DNA of 64,000 nt from Arthrobacter sp. DWC3 (GTDB lineage Bacteria; Actinomycetota; Actinomycetes; Actinomycetales; Micrococcaceae). Every line of letters starts with the position of its first letter. The first letter of the stretch is position 1. Below the pieces are notes generated by a model, which was not told the origin of the DNA, searched no databases, and saw only the letters and a program-made list of their open reading frames with translations. Both the position numbers and the translations under genes were made by a program. Shown one piece after another: positions 1 to 8,162 of this stretch. The stretch covers positions 103,722-167,721 of the forward strand of contig NZ_PJIP01000009.1 of assembly GCF_002929375.1 (NCBI RefSeq). The letters are read 5' to 3'.

Positions 1-523
1 AGAGGTTGCCCTCCACGAGGCCGAACAGGCGCGTGGCCGCGGTGTACTCCTTGGAGTGCTGGCCGCGCATCACGAGGTCCGTGCTGAGCTGGATCTGCGG
101 TCCCTTGATGCTGCCGTAGTACAGCTCGGCGATGCCCCCGGGGTGGACGACCGTCGCGGTGATGTCGAAGCCCCCGGCGTCGTTGCGGAACTGCTCCACC
201 TCGTCGGCCGTCTTGAGTGCCGGGACGATGTCCGCGGGGCTCAGTCCGGGGCCGACGTCGGCGTCGTTGAGCTTGCGGTCGAGCGCCCAGAAGCCCGTCT
301 CGACGGAGAGTGGTCGCAGCTGCGATCCCTGCTCGTCGATGAGCCAGGACTCCGCGCTGTACTGGAGGTAGGGGAGGCCGTTCTGCGAGAACGTGACCCG
401 CTGGGAGAACCGCTCCGACTCGGCAGTGCCCTCGCCGAGCATCCCCGTCCCCTCCCAGGTTCCGAGGAGCCACGACAGCGGGACGAGCTCGGGCGTGAGG
501 TCGGTGGGCAGGTCAATCGACAT
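1..523 (-). CDS. FABP-like / nitrobindin family protein, partial (3' end outside window)
   Basis: The visible 174 residues start at an ATG at 523, with GGAG about eight bases upstream. The protein opens with a proline-rich stretch and then the family hallmark GTWEGTG at about residues 21-27. Alternating hydrophobic strands follow, as expected for a ten-stranded lipocalin-like barrel. Proteins of this actinobacterial family resemble the heme-binding domain of THAP4 (nitrobindin), which binds ferric heme and nitric oxide; whether this one binds heme cannot be read here. The C-terminus, where the heme-ligating histidine is normally found, is cut off by the window edge. The gene lies 20 bases behind a tiny membrane-protein gene on the same strand and may be co-transcribed with it. 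Confidence 0.85.
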   Translation of the reverse strand, partial: MSIDLPTDLTPELVPLSWLLGTWEGTGMLGEGTAESERFSQRVTFSQNGLPYLQYSAESWLIDEQGSQLRPLSVETGFWALDRKLNDADVGPGLSPADIVPALKTADEVEQFRNDAGGFDITATVVHPGGIAELYYGSIKGPQIQLSTDLVMRGQHSKEYTAATRLFGLVEGNL

Positions 524-543
524 GGGGTCTCCCGGTCGGTCGG

Positions 544-657
544 CTACTTCTGGCCCTTGTACAGGCGCGTGATGACGAGGGCTGCGAAACCTGCCATGCC
601 GAGACCGGCGACGACCAGCAGCGAGATGAAGAAGATTTCAAGGGCGAGGATGGACAT
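544..657 (-). CDS. 37-residue single-pass membrane protein
   Basis: This is a short frame reading MSILALEIFFISLLVVAGLG at its start and ending in RLYKGQK. It has one long hydrophobic helix (about residues 3-30) and a positively charged tail, so it should sit in the membrane with the C-terminus inside. The start is an ATG at 657 with GGA and GGGAG elements directly upstream. The stop is 20 bases before the nitrobindin-like gene, which suggests a shared transcript. I do not recognise a named family. The support is a clear membrane helix, a ribosome site and tight spacing. Confidence 0.6.
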   Translation of the reverse strand: MSILALEIFFISLLVVAGLGMAGFAALVITRLYKGQK

Positions 658-720
658 GCTCCCATCCTAACGCCCGGTCCGGACGGTGCCGGACAGGCAG
701 TGCGGCCCGGGGACCCGCGC

Positions 721-1473
721 TCAGGCGAGGAAGAGCTTGTCGAGGAAGTACACCACGCCGCCGATCGCGAGCACCGGCGCGATGCCTGCGGCGACCGCGG
801 CGACGACCGCCAGGGGCGCTTCCCGGCCCACGAGCAGGCGGCGGGTCCCCGCGATGACCACGCCGCAGGCGAGTCCGACCACCGCGGCGGCCAGCGCCGG
901 CACGTCGGTGAACAGGAGCGCCCCGAGGGGGCCGGCGAGCGCCGCGAGGACGACGGCGACGGGCGCCACGATGCGGTCGGGGAAGGGCAGGAGGCTGACG
1001 GCGATCGCGATGAGCACACTGACCCCCGTGACGAGCGTCATGCCGGAATCGGCGGCGTTGGCGCCGAGCCGGTCGGCGGCGACCCAGCCCGAGCCCATGC
1101 CGACGATGACCGCCCCCGCGCTCGCACCGAGCGTCGACTCGAGCCGGAGGCTCTGCCCGGTGCCGCGCAGGAGTTGGATCATGAAGACGGCCCCGACCCC
1201 GAGGGCCACGGCGGCGGGCAACCAGGTCAGGAAGGACGGGCCGGGGGTGAGGGCCGTGAGGACGACGGCGAGCAGGGCGCTCAGCCCGATGGCCGCCGAC
1301 AGGGTCTTCCGGGCGGGTACGCGGAGCACGTAGGGCCAGCCGACGGCGGTCAGGAGGCAGGCGACGGCCGTCACGATCACGACCGCCGGGAGGGAGATGT
1401 AGGAGGACGCGACGATCGCCCCGATCGCCAGCGCCGCGGCCCCGGCCGCTGCGGCCACGCTCGTCCTCTTCAC
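721..1473 (-). CDS. Polytopic membrane protein of unknown function
   Basis: The product is 250 residues and almost entirely hydrophobic, with about eight predicted membrane helices separated by short loops and no soluble domain. It starts with MKRTSVAAAAGAA and ends in a helix plus FLDKLFLA. No catalytic motif or transporter signature is visible, so 'permease-like' would be a guess. It starts with GTG at 1473 and is divergent from the glnR gene, which begins about 180 bases away. It is probably conserved in relatives of this organism, given its position between housekeeping genes, but that is inference. Confidence 0.7.
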   Translation of the reverse strand: MKRTSVAAAAGAAALAIGAIVASSYISLPAVVIVTAVACLLTAVGWPYVLRVPARKTLSAAIGLSALLAVVLTALTPGPSFLTWLPAAVALGVGAVFMIQLLRGTGQSLRLESTLGASAGAVIVGMGSGWVAADRLGANAADSGMTLVTGVSVLIAIAVSLLPFPDRIVAPVAVVLAALAGPLGALLFTDVPALAAAVVGLACGVVIAGTRRLLVGREAPLAVVAAVAAGIAPVLAIGGVVYFLDKLFLA

Positions 1474-1563
1474 CCGAGCAATACTGCCCTACCCGCACAG
1501 GCGCTGCGAAAACCTGCGTACGGAGGGAGTAGGGGCGCGTGGGCCGCCTCACAGGGCGGCGGC

Positions 1564-1569
1564 TATACT
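1564..1569 (+). promoter_or_regulatory. -10 element of glnR
   Basis: TATACT lies about 87 bases upstream of the glnR ATG. Unlike many genes in this window, glnR therefore has a real 5' untranslated leader, with a GGAGGA ribosome site four bases before the start. Confidence 0.5.
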
Positions 1570-1655
1570 TGACCAAATCTCTACCGCCCTCGGACCCGGC
1601 CGGGACCGGCGGCACCACTGCCCGATGATGCGCATTCCCGACCCGTGGAGGACAC

Positions 1656-2363
1656 ATGCCGCACATCCTGATGCTGACCAACACCACCGGCTCGTCCGTC
1701 GAGATCCTGCCGGCGCTCGAGTTGCTCAATCACAAGGTGCACACCCTGGCGGCCGAGCCCACGGCCCTGCTGGACACCGATCCCTGCGACGTCGTGCTGG
1801 TGGACGCGCGGAAGGACCTGGTCGGCGCCCGCTCCCTCACCCAGCTGCTCAAGGCCACCGGCCTGAGCGCACCCCTCGTCCTCGTCCTCACCGAGGGCGG
1901 CATGGCGGCGGTCGCCGCGAACTGGCTCGCGGACGACGTCGTCCTCGACTCGGCCGGCCCCGCGGAGGTGGAGGCCCGGCTGCGCCTCGTCATCGCCCGG
2001 TCCACGGCGGCCGGCGAGGAGACGAGCACCGAGATCCACGCGTCGGGCGTGGTGATCGACGAGGCCAGCTACACCGCACGGGTGGGCGGTGAGCCGCTGA
2101 ACCTCACCTACAAGGAGTTCGAGCTGCTGAAGTACCTGGCGCAGCACCCGGGCCGCGTGTTCACCCGCGACCAGCTCCTGCACGAGGTGTGGGGCTACGA
2201 CTACTACGGGGGCACGCGCACCGTCGACGTGCACGTCCGGCGCCTGCGCGCGAAGCTCGGATCGGACCACGAGCAGCTGATCGGGACGGTGCGGAACGTG
2301 GGCTACCGGTTCACGCTGACGCGCCTGCCCGAGGACCGCAGCTCCGTCAACCAGGACGCCTGA
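1656..2363 (+). CDS. glnR: GlnR-type orphan winged-helix response regulator
   Basis: The 235-residue protein has an N-terminal receiver-like domain (about 1-115) and a C-terminal OmpR/PhoB winged helix (about 135-225). The latter contains the conserved stretches [18 protein letters not shown] and [13 protein letters not shown]. Asp50 (VLVDARKDL) sits at the usual acceptor position, but the surrounding acidic pocket of true phospho-receivers is missing, as in Streptomyces GlnR. There is no partner kinase nearby. GlnR is the global regulator of nitrogen assimilation in actinobacteria, acting on glutamine synthetase and ammonium transport. The neighbouring mshD is the same neighbour seen in mycobacteria, which supports the call. 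Other OmpR-type orphan regulators would be the alternative. Confidence 0.85.
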   Translation: MPHILMLTNTTGSSVEILPALELLNHKVHTLAAEPTALLDTDPCDVVLVDARKDLVGARSLTQLLKATGLSAPLVLVLTEGGMAAVAANWLADDVVLDSAGPAEVEARLRLVIARSTAAGEETSTEIHASGVVIDEASYTARVGGEPLNLTYKEFELLKYLAQHPGRVFTRDQLLHEVWGYDYYGGTRTVDVHVRRLRAKLGSDHEQLIGTVRNVGYRFTLTRLPEDRSSVNQDA

Positions 2364-2380
2364 GCCGCCACGACCCCGGC

Positions 2381-2424
2381 ACGCAGAAGCCCCCTCCACC
2401 CGCGGGTGGAGGGGGCTTCTGCGT
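2381..2424 (+). terminator. Rho-independent-type terminator after glnR
   Basis: A perfect 21-base-pair inverted repeat starts 17 bases after the glnR stop: left arm 2381-2401 and right arm 2404-2424, with a minimal loop. It is one of the longest perfect hairpins in the window. There is no strong T-run, as is usual in high-GC actinobacteria. Confidence 0.8.
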
Positions 2425-2557
2425 GGTTCCCTGCGGAACAGTGGTGGAGGACATACGGGTCGAACGTATCGCGGGCGCCCCACTGGCGCATCCCCCTCGA
2501 GCAGGCTCCAGAATAGCGCACGGGGCGCGGAGCACCAAACCCCCCGGCGGGCGGGGC

Positions 2558-2563
2558 TAGGCT
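2558..2563 (+). promoter_or_regulatory. -10 element giving a leaderless mshD transcript
   Basis: TAGGCT ends six bases before the mshD ATG at 2570. Transcription would begin on or next to the A of the start codon. No convincing ribosome site is present. Confidence 0.6.
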
Positions 2564-2569
2564 GGGCGC

Positions 2570-3526
2570 ATGACCGCCGCGCAGCCTCTTCCCACCTGGT
2601 CCGTCGAGAGGGCTGCCGGTGCCCCCGGGGCGGCCGTCCTCGAGGAGATCCGTCGGCTCGTCGCCGCCGCGGCCGAGGCGGACGGCAACCCGCCCCTGTC
2701 GGAGCAGACCCTCCTGACCCTCCGGGCGCACGACGCCGGTGACCGCCTGCTCGTCCTCACGGCACGCACCTCCGGGCAGCAGGACGGCGAGCTGGCCGGC
2801 GTCGCCGTCATCACCCGCGGCACGGACGGCGCGGTCCTCGAGCTCGTCGTCGGGCCCGACTGCCGCGGCGAGGGAGCCGGCACCGCGCTCATCGAGGCCG
2901 TCCTGGCCGAGGGGATCGAGGACCTGCAGGGCTGGTCGCACGGCAACCACTCGGCCGCCGCGGATCTCGCCGCCCGCTTCGGCTTCGTCCCGGTACGCGA
3001 GCTCTGGCGCATGCGCCTGACGCGCGCGGCCGCCGAGCAGTCCGTCCCGGAGGCGCGCCTGCCCGAGGGCATCGCCCTGCGGGCGTTCGTCCGGGGCCGG
3101 GACGAGGAGGCGTGGCTGGCCGCCAACGCGGCGGCGTTCGCCCACCACCCGGAGCAGGGCGCCACCACGCGTGCGGACCTCGAGGCGCGCATGGACGAGG
3201 AGTGGTTCGACGCCGACGGGTTCCTGCTCGCCGTGCGCGAGGAGGACGGCGCGCTGCTCGGCTTCCACTGGACGAAGGTGCACCCCGGCGTCGGCGTGCA
3301 CCCGCCCATGGGGGAGGTCTACGTGGTGGGCGTGACGCCCGAGGCGCAGGGCCTGGGCCTCGGCAAGGCGCTGACGATCGCCGGCATCGAGCACCTCCAC
3401 GGCAGGGGTCTGCAGGCCATCATGCTGTACGTCGACGCCGACAACACCGCCGCGGTCGCCCTGTACCGGAAGCTCGGGTTCACCCGCTGGGACGTCGACG
3501 TCATGTACGCGGGCAAACCGGCGTAA
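2570..3526 (+). CDS. mshD: Mycothiol synthase
   Basis: MshD performs the last step of mycothiol synthesis: acetyl-CoA-dependent acetylation of the cysteine amine in Cys-GlcN-Ins. The 318-residue product has two tandem GNAT folds. The degenerate N-terminal one (about 1-150) includes GPDCRGEGAGTALIEAVL. The catalytic C-terminal one (about 165-318) carries VYVVGVTPEAQGLGLGKAL, the acetyl-CoA pyrophosphate loop, followed by YVDADNTAAVALYRKLGF. Length and double-GNAT layout fit MshD. It follows glnR, as in other actinobacteria. The start is set by the leaderless -10 element. Mycothiol is an actinobacterial thiol, so this gene also supports the taxonomic placement. Confidence 0.92.
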   Translation: MTAAQPLPTWSVERAAGAPGAAVLEEIRRLVAAAAEADGNPPLSEQTLLTLRAHDAGDRLLVLTARTSGQQDGELAGVAVITRGTDGAVLELVVGPDCRGEGAGTALIEAVLAEGIEDLQGWSHGNHSAAADLAARFGFVPVRELWRMRLTRAAAEQSVPEARLPEGIALRAFVRGRDEEAWLAANAAAFAHHPEQGATTRADLEARMDEEWFDADGFLLAVREEDGALLGFHWTKVHPGVGVHPPMGEVYVVGVTPEAQGLGLGKALTIAGIEHLHGRGLQAIMLYVDADNTAAVALYRKLGFTRWDVDVMYAGKPA

Positions 3527-3613
3527 CCCACCTTGTAAGGTTGTTTCCGAGGCGTGTCCCGGCCCGGCTGGGCGGGACACGAGCCCATGCCCGCCCACGC
3601 TGCAGGAGACGCA

Positions 3614-5833
3614 ATGGATGAGACACGACGCCGGAGCGCGTCCCTGTACGGTTCTTCCGAGACGGCCCCGGCCCGGGCCACCCAGGACCGCATCGACATC
3701 CCGGAGTTCGCTCCGAGCCTCCTGCCCACCGGGGACATCCGCCCCGATCGCTTCCTGGACCGCGAGATCAGCTGGCTCGACTTCAACGCCCGCGTGCTCG
3801 AACTGGCCGAGGACCCCGACCTGTTCCTCCTGGAGCGCGTCAACTTCCTCTCCATCTTCGCGTCCAACCTCGACGAGTTCTTCATGGTGCGCGTCGCCGG
3901 CCTGAAGCGGCGCATCGCCACCGGCCTGGCCGTGCCCTCCGCCGCAGGGCTCAGCCCCATCGAGCAGCTCGAGAAGATCATGAACGACGGCTACCAGCTG
4001 CAGCAGCGCCACGCGGCCGTCTTCGCCGAGCACATCCGGCCCGCGCTCGCCGAGGAGCAGATCCACCTCACCACCTGGGATGAGCTCGACGAGACCGCGC
4101 GCGCCGAACTGCGCAAGATGTTCGGCGAGAAGGTCTTCCCGATCCTCACGCCGCTCGCCGTCGACCCCGCCCATCCCTTCCCCTACATCTCGGGGCTGTC
4201 CCTGAACCTCGCCGTCGTGGTCCGCAACCCGGTCAGCGACAAGGAGCTCTTCGCGCGCGTCAAGGTGCCCGACCAGCTGCCGCGCCTCATGTCCGTCGAC
4301 GGACCGCGTGCCGGCAACGTCGCCGGACGCATTGCGCGCTTCATCCCGCTCGAGGAGGTCATCGCCGTCCACCTCGACCAGCTGTTCCCCGGCATGGAGG
4401 TCCTCGAGCACCACCTGTTCCGGGTCACGCGCAACGAGGACCTCGAGGTCGAGGAGGACGACGCCGAGAACCTCCTGCAGGCCCTCGAGAAGGAGCTCCT
4501 GCGCCGCCGGTTCGGTCCTCCCGTGCGCCTGGAGGTCACCACGGACATCAACCCGAGCATCCGGGCGCTCCTGTCCCGCGAGCTCGGCGTGGAGGAGGAC
4601 GAGGTCTACACCCTCCCCGCTCCCCTGGACCTGCGGGGCCTCAGCGTCATCGCCGGGATCGACCGCGGCGACCTGCACTACCCCAAGCACGTCCCGCACA
4701 CGAGCCGCCACCTCAACGAGAGCGAGACCTCGAAGGCCGCGAACGTGTTCGCGGCGATGCGGCGCCGGGACATCCTCCTGCACCACCCGTACGACTCGTT
4801 CTCGACGTCGGTCCAGGCGTTCCTGGAGCAGGCGGCCGCGGATCCCAAGGTCCAGGCCATCAAGCAGACGCTCTACCGCACCTCGGGTGACTCCCCGATC
4901 GTCGACGCCCTGATCGACGCCGCGGAGGCGGGCAAGCAGGTCCTGGCCCTCGTGGAGATCAAGGCCCGCTTCGACGAGCAGGCCAACATCTCCTGGGCCC
5001 GGAAGCTCGAGCAGGCCGGCGTGCACGTGGTCTACGGCATCGTGGGCCTGAAGACGCACTGCAAGCTCTCGCTCGTGGTGCGGCAGGAGATCGACGGCCT
5101 GCGCCGCTACTGCCACATCGGGACGGGCAACTACCACCCGCGCACGGCCCGCTACTACGAGGACCTGGGCCTGCTGACCGCCAACGAGCAGGTGGGCCAG
5201 GACCTCTCGCGCCTGTTCAACCAGCTCTCGGGCTACGCCCCGAAGTCCACGTTCAAGCGCCTGCTCGTCGCTCCGCGCTCGGTGCGCTCGGGCCTGATCG
5301 ACCGGATCGAACGGGAGATCGCCAACAAGCAGGCGGGCCGGGCGGCCCGCGTGATCATCAAGGTCAACTCCATGGTGGACGAGGCGATCATCGACTCGCT
5401 CTACCGTGCCTCGCAGGCCGGGGTGAAGGTGGACGTGATCGTCCGCGGCATCTGCTCGGTCCGGCCGGGCGTCCCGGGCCTCAGCGAGAACGTGACCGTC
5501 CGCTCGGTCCTGGGCCGGTTCCTGGAGCACTCACGCGTGTTCGCGTTCGCGAACGGCGGCGAGCCGGCCGTGTTCATCGGCTCGGCGGACATGATGCACC
5601 GCAACCTGGACCGCCGCGTCGAGGCCCTCGTGCAGCTCAGCGCCCCCGAGGACATCTCCTACCTGATGAGCCTCATGGACCGCTACATGAACCCCGAGGT
5701 CTCCAGCTGGCACCTCGACGAGAGGGGCTGCTGGACGCGCCACCACAAGGACGACGACGGCGCGCCGCTCGAGGACATCCAGTCGTGGCTGCTCGCCTCG
5801 CGCGCCCGGCAGCGAGCGGTGTCACGCCGCTGA
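3614..5833 (+). CDS. ppk1: Polyphosphate kinase (RNA degradosome type)
   Basis: PPK1 reversibly transfers the terminal phosphate of ATP onto polyphosphate. The 740-residue product has the N-terminal helical domain (opening with [17 protein letters not shown]), the head domain, and two phospholipase-D-like C-terminal catalytic domains. The autophosphorylated histidine lies in the [13 protein letters not shown] segment, and a second conserved histidine is in [21 protein letters not shown] chose the ATG at 3614 because AGGAG lies five bases before it; an upstream in-frame codon at 3554 lacks one. The stop codon overlaps the start of the downstream NUDIX gene (TGATG), implying translational coupling. 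Confidence 0.95.
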   Translation: MDETRRRSASLYGSSETAPARATQDRIDIPEFAPSLLPTGDIRPDRFLDREISWLDFNARVLELAEDPDLFLLERVNFLSIFASNLDEFFMVRVAGLKRRIATGLAVPSAAGLSPIEQLEKIMNDGYQLQQRHAAVFAEHIRPALAEEQIHLTTWDELDETARAELRKMFGEKVFPILTPLAVDPAHPFPYISGLSLNLAVVVRNPVSDKELFARVKVPDQLPRLMSVDGPRAGNVAGRIARFIPLEEVIAVHLDQLFPGMEVLEHHLFRVTRNEDLEVEEDDAENLLQALEKELLRRRFGPPVRLEVTTDINPSIRALLSRELGVEEDEVYTLPAPLDLRGLSVIAGIDRGDLHYPKHVPHTSRHLNESETSKAANVFAAMRRRDILLHHPYDSFSTSVQAFLEQAAADPKVQAIKQTLYRTSGDSPIVDALIDAAEAGKQVLALVEIKARFDEQANISWARKLEQAGVHVVYGIVGLKTHCKLSLVVRQEIDGLRRYCHIGTGNYHPRTARYYEDLGLLTANEQVGQDLSRLFNQLSGYAPKSTFKRLLVAPRSVRSGLIDRIEREIANKQAGRAARVIIKVNSMVDEAIIDSLYRASQAGVKVDVIVRGICSVRPGVPGLSENVTVRSVLGRFLEHSRVFAFANGGEPAVFIGSADMMHRNLDRRVEALVQLSAPEDISYLMSLMDRYMNPEVSSWHLDERGCWTRHHKDDDGAPLEDIQSWLLASRARQRAVSRR

Positions 5834-6798
5834 TGGCCGCACCGATCCACGACGCCACCGCCGCTACGACCCAGGGCGCGGGCGAGGTCATCGCCGCCGG
5901 GACGCTCTGCTGGCGGCTGGAGAAGGGGCATCTCCAGGTCCTGCTCATCCACAGGCCGCGCTACCAGGACTGGTCGTGGCCGAAGGGCAAGCTCGATCCG
6001 GGCGAGACGACGCCGGAGTGCGCTGTACGCGAGACCTTCGAGGAGGTGGGGCTGAGCGTCAAGCTCGGCATCCCGCTCGCCACCATCACCTATCCGGTGT
6101 CCTCGGGCGAGAAGGTCGTCGTGTACTGGGCCGCGAGGACGGATCGCCTGCGTCCCGTGCCGGACGGCAAGGAGGTGGACCGTGTGCAGTGGGTGACGCC
6201 CGAGAAGGCCCGTGACCTGCTGAGCAACCCGTCCGACGTCGAACCCCTCGACGCCCTCGTCGCGGCACACGACGCGAAGAACCTGCAGACCTGGCCCCTG
6301 ATCGTGGTGCGCCACGCGAAGGCGAAGCCGCGCTCCTCCTGGAGCCGGGCGGAGGGAGACCGGCCCCTCGCCGCCACCGGCCGGCGGCAGGCGATCGCGG
6401 TGAGCCGCCTGCTGCAGGCGTGGAACCCGGAGCGCGTGGTGAGCAGCCCGTGGGAGCGCTGCGTGCAGACCATCTCCCCCTACGTGCACCAGCGCAGCGC
6501 GAAGCTCAAGCTCGTCGACGCCCTCACGGAGCGTGACGCCGCCCGCAGGCCGGGGCGCACCAGGGCCTCGGTGGAGCGGGTCTTCGACAAGCGCCGGCCC
6601 GTGGCCCTCTGCACGCACCGTCCGGTGCTGCCGCTCGTCTTCTCGGTGCTGGGCCACCACATGCCGGCGGCGCTGCGGGAACTCCTGCCCGTCGACGACC
6701 CCTACCTCGCCCCGGGAGAAGCGGTGATCTGCCAGGTGAGCAGCGCGAACCAGGGGCGCATCGTCTCCGTGGAGCAGTTCCGCGCGTACGACGACTGA
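5833..6798 (+). CDS. mutT1: MutT1-like NUDIX hydrolase fused to a histidine phosphatase domain
   Basis: The 321-residue product has two domains. An N-terminal NUDIX domain (about 17-150) has a complete box: Gly52, Glu58, Arg66-Glu67, Glu70-Glu71 and Gly73. A C-terminal phosphoglycerate-mutase-like domain (about 155-310) begins with the catalytic RHA motif (VVRHAKA). In mycobacterial MutT1 this pair hydrolyses 8-oxo-dGTP and 8-oxo-GTP and also acts on diadenosine polyphosphates. The ATG at 5833 shares its A with the ppk1 stop codon, so the two proteins are probably made together. The phosphatase domain lacks the following G of the RHG signature, as is common in this subfamily. Confidence 0.88.
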   Translation: MAAPIHDATAATTQGAGEVIAAGTLCWRLEKGHLQVLLIHRPRYQDWSWPKGKLDPGETTPECAVRETFEEVGLSVKLGIPLATITYPVSSGEKVVVYWAARTDRLRPVPDGKEVDRVQWVTPEKARDLLSNPSDVEPLDALVAAHDAKNLQTWPLIVVRHAKAKPRSSWSRAEGDRPLAATGRRQAIAVSRLLQAWNPERVVSSPWERCVQTISPYVHQRSAKLKLVDALTERDAARRPGRTRASVERVFDKRRPVALCTHRPVLPLVFSVLGHHMPAALRELLPVDDPYLAPGEAVICQVSSANQGRIVSVEQFRAYDD

Positions 6799-6859
6799 CC
6801 TGCCGACCGGCCCGGCGATGAGGAGCAGTTCACGTGGAGTCAGCGCCGATACGGCCTCC

Positions 6860-6881
6860 GTTCACGCCCTGTTCATCCCGG
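6860..6881 (+). promoter_or_regulatory. Candidate PHO box (PhoP binding site)
   Basis: Two adjacent 11-base units, GTTCACGCCCT and GTTCATCCCGG, match the actinobacterial PHO-box pattern of direct repeats starting with GTTCA. A third partial copy (GTTCACGTGGA) lies just upstream, at 6830-6840. A possible -10 (TAGTGT, 6888-6893) follows, so PhoP bound here would occupy the -35 region of the 79-residue orphan gene. Confidence 0.5.
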
Positions 6882-6936
6882 GTGCCTAGTGTCGGACCTT
6901 CACCCGGGGACCGGCAGCGACGACAGGAAAGCACCC

Positions 6937-7176
6937 ATGGCCGATGTGAAGGGCCTCGTGCGGGCACTCGCACCGCACGAGATCGAGCAGATCCACCGCA
7001 TCGGTCCGTCAGGGCCGTTGACCCCGAGGCTGCTGCACGCCATCGACCGTGCTGCCGGCGGTCCCGGAGAGGGCCGGGGGTACTACGTCTACGGCCGTCC
7101 GGCGGACAGCGACCGGCCCAGGCCGTTCGTCCTCCGGGACGACGTGTGCGCCGAACTCTTCGGGCGCGGCCACTAG
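6937..7176 (+). CDS. Small protein of unknown function (79 residues)
   Basis: I do not recognise this protein. It starts MADVKGLVRALAPHEIEQIH with an AGGA ribosome site nine bases upstream. It has a helical N-terminal half, then a glycine-rich turn (GGPGEGRGYYVYGR), and ends in DDVCAELFGRGH. It has no signal peptide and no membrane helix, so it should be cytoplasmic. A longer in-frame start at 6889 lacks a ribosome site and would run into the likely promoter. The candidate PHO box and -10 directly upstream suggest expression under phosphate limitation, which would fit the neighbouring polyphosphate kinase. The phosphopantetheinyl transferase gene starts 50 bases downstream. Confidence 0.65.
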   Translation: MADVKGLVRALAPHEIEQIHRIGPSGPLTPRLLHAIDRAAGGPGEGRGYYVYGRPADSDRPRPFVLRDDVCAELFGRGH

Positions 7177-7225
7177 GGTCGATGCCGAACGGCGCCTCCC
7201 CCGACGGTCCCGCACGGCGGGGGCG

Positions 7226-7987
7226 ATGACGTCCTCCGACGGGGACCTTGCCGGCCTCGGCGCCCCTGCCGATATCCCAGCGCGGGTCTCGCTCCGTCTG
7301 CATGCCATTGCACCCGGTGGGGCACTGCCGCAGGTCGACGGGATGCTCGCGCTCCTCGACGGGGTCGAACGCACCCGGGCGGCGCGCACCGCAGACAGGG
7401 CGACAGCGGGATCCTTCGTCGCCGGCCGGTATCTCCTGCGCCTCCTCGCCGCCGACCTCCTGGCCGTGCCCGCGAAGGACCTCGTCTCTCACTTCACCTG
7501 TCCGCGGTGCGGACCGACGTCCCCGTCCGACCACGGCCGACCCGCGTACCTGCTCGACGGAGACCCGGTACCCCTGGCGCTCAGCCTCTCGCGAGCCCGG
7601 GACTTCGCCCTCCTGGGGGCGCTCGACCTGCGTGGCATCGCGCCTGCCGGGTCCGGCGGATCCGCCGGTGCAGCCCGCCTGCCGTCCCTCGGTGCCGACC
7701 TCGCTGCCGTGACCACGGTGGCGTTCGAGGGCTTCGACGACGTGGCCCTGGCCTCCGACGAGCGGCTCGCCGTCGGGCGGCTTCCCGCCGCTGACCGGGA
7801 TCGGGCCCGGGCTCGCCTCTGGACCCGCAAGGAGGCCCTCGTCAAGGCGCTGGGTACCGGCTTCGCGGAGAGCGACCCGGACACCGTCGGGGTGCTGCGG
7901 GACGGCAGGATCACCGACCTCCGGACCGTCGACGGTGTCGCGATGGAGCCGCTGGGCCTCGCGGCCGCCGTCGCCGTCGTCCCGTGA
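7226..7987 (+). CDS. 4'-phosphopantetheinyl transferase superfamily protein
   Basis: These enzymes move phosphopantetheine from coenzyme A onto the serine of carrier proteins, activating peptide synthetases. The 253-residue product shows the two expected blocks. One is a Mg-binding segment around GALDLRG (about 131-137). The other is WTRKEALVKALGTGF (199-213), which matches the WxxKEA signature with Lys202 and Glu203. The CPRCG...DHGRP segment near 92-105 is also usual in the family. An oddity is that the usual acidic residue two positions after Asp134 is Arg136. The gene converges on the M1 peptidase and carrier-protein synthetase genes, and that synthetase's Ser545 is its obvious substrate. 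The start (ATG 7226) is the first that clears the upstream gene; its ribosome site is weak. Confidence 0.8.
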   Translation: MTSSDGDLAGLGAPADIPARVSLRLHAIAPGGALPQVDGMLALLDGVERTRAARTADRATAGSFVAGRYLLRLLAADLLAVPAKDLVSHFTCPRCGPTSPSDHGRPAYLLDGDPVPLALSLSRARDFALLGALDLRGIAPAGSGGSAGAARLPSLGADLAAVTTVAFEGFDDVALASDERLAVGRLPAADRDRARARLWTRKEALVKALGTGFAESDPDTVGVLRDGRITDLRTVDGVAMEPLGLAAAVAVVP

Positions 7988-8162
7988 GCGCGTAGGCTGC
8001 CGATCCCGAAGGAGTCCATGGTTCGGAGGCAGGACCGCCGTCCCATGAGGGCAAAGGGCTGCCGCATCGAAAGAAGTTCATCCTCCCGGGCAGGGCCGCG
8101 GTCCCGTGCACGTGACGAGGCAGCGGGCCCGTGGAGGTCCGACGCCCCGGGGGACCGAAGGC

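Noticed and set aside
2453-2469. Short dyad ATACG-N7-CGTAT between the glnR terminator and mshD
   Set aside because: Five-base arms can arise by chance, and it is too far from the mshD -10 to be a convincing operator.
2303-5530. A 1075-codon minus-strand frame opposite mshD and ppk1
   Set aside because: Composition typical of the mirror frame of a high-GC gene, and both mshD and ppk1 on the other strand have full family motifs.
8001-8160. Short frames between the phosphopantetheinyl transferase and M1 peptidase genes
   Set aside because: About 160 bases between converging genes with Arg-rich frames and no ribosome sites; I see no gene there.
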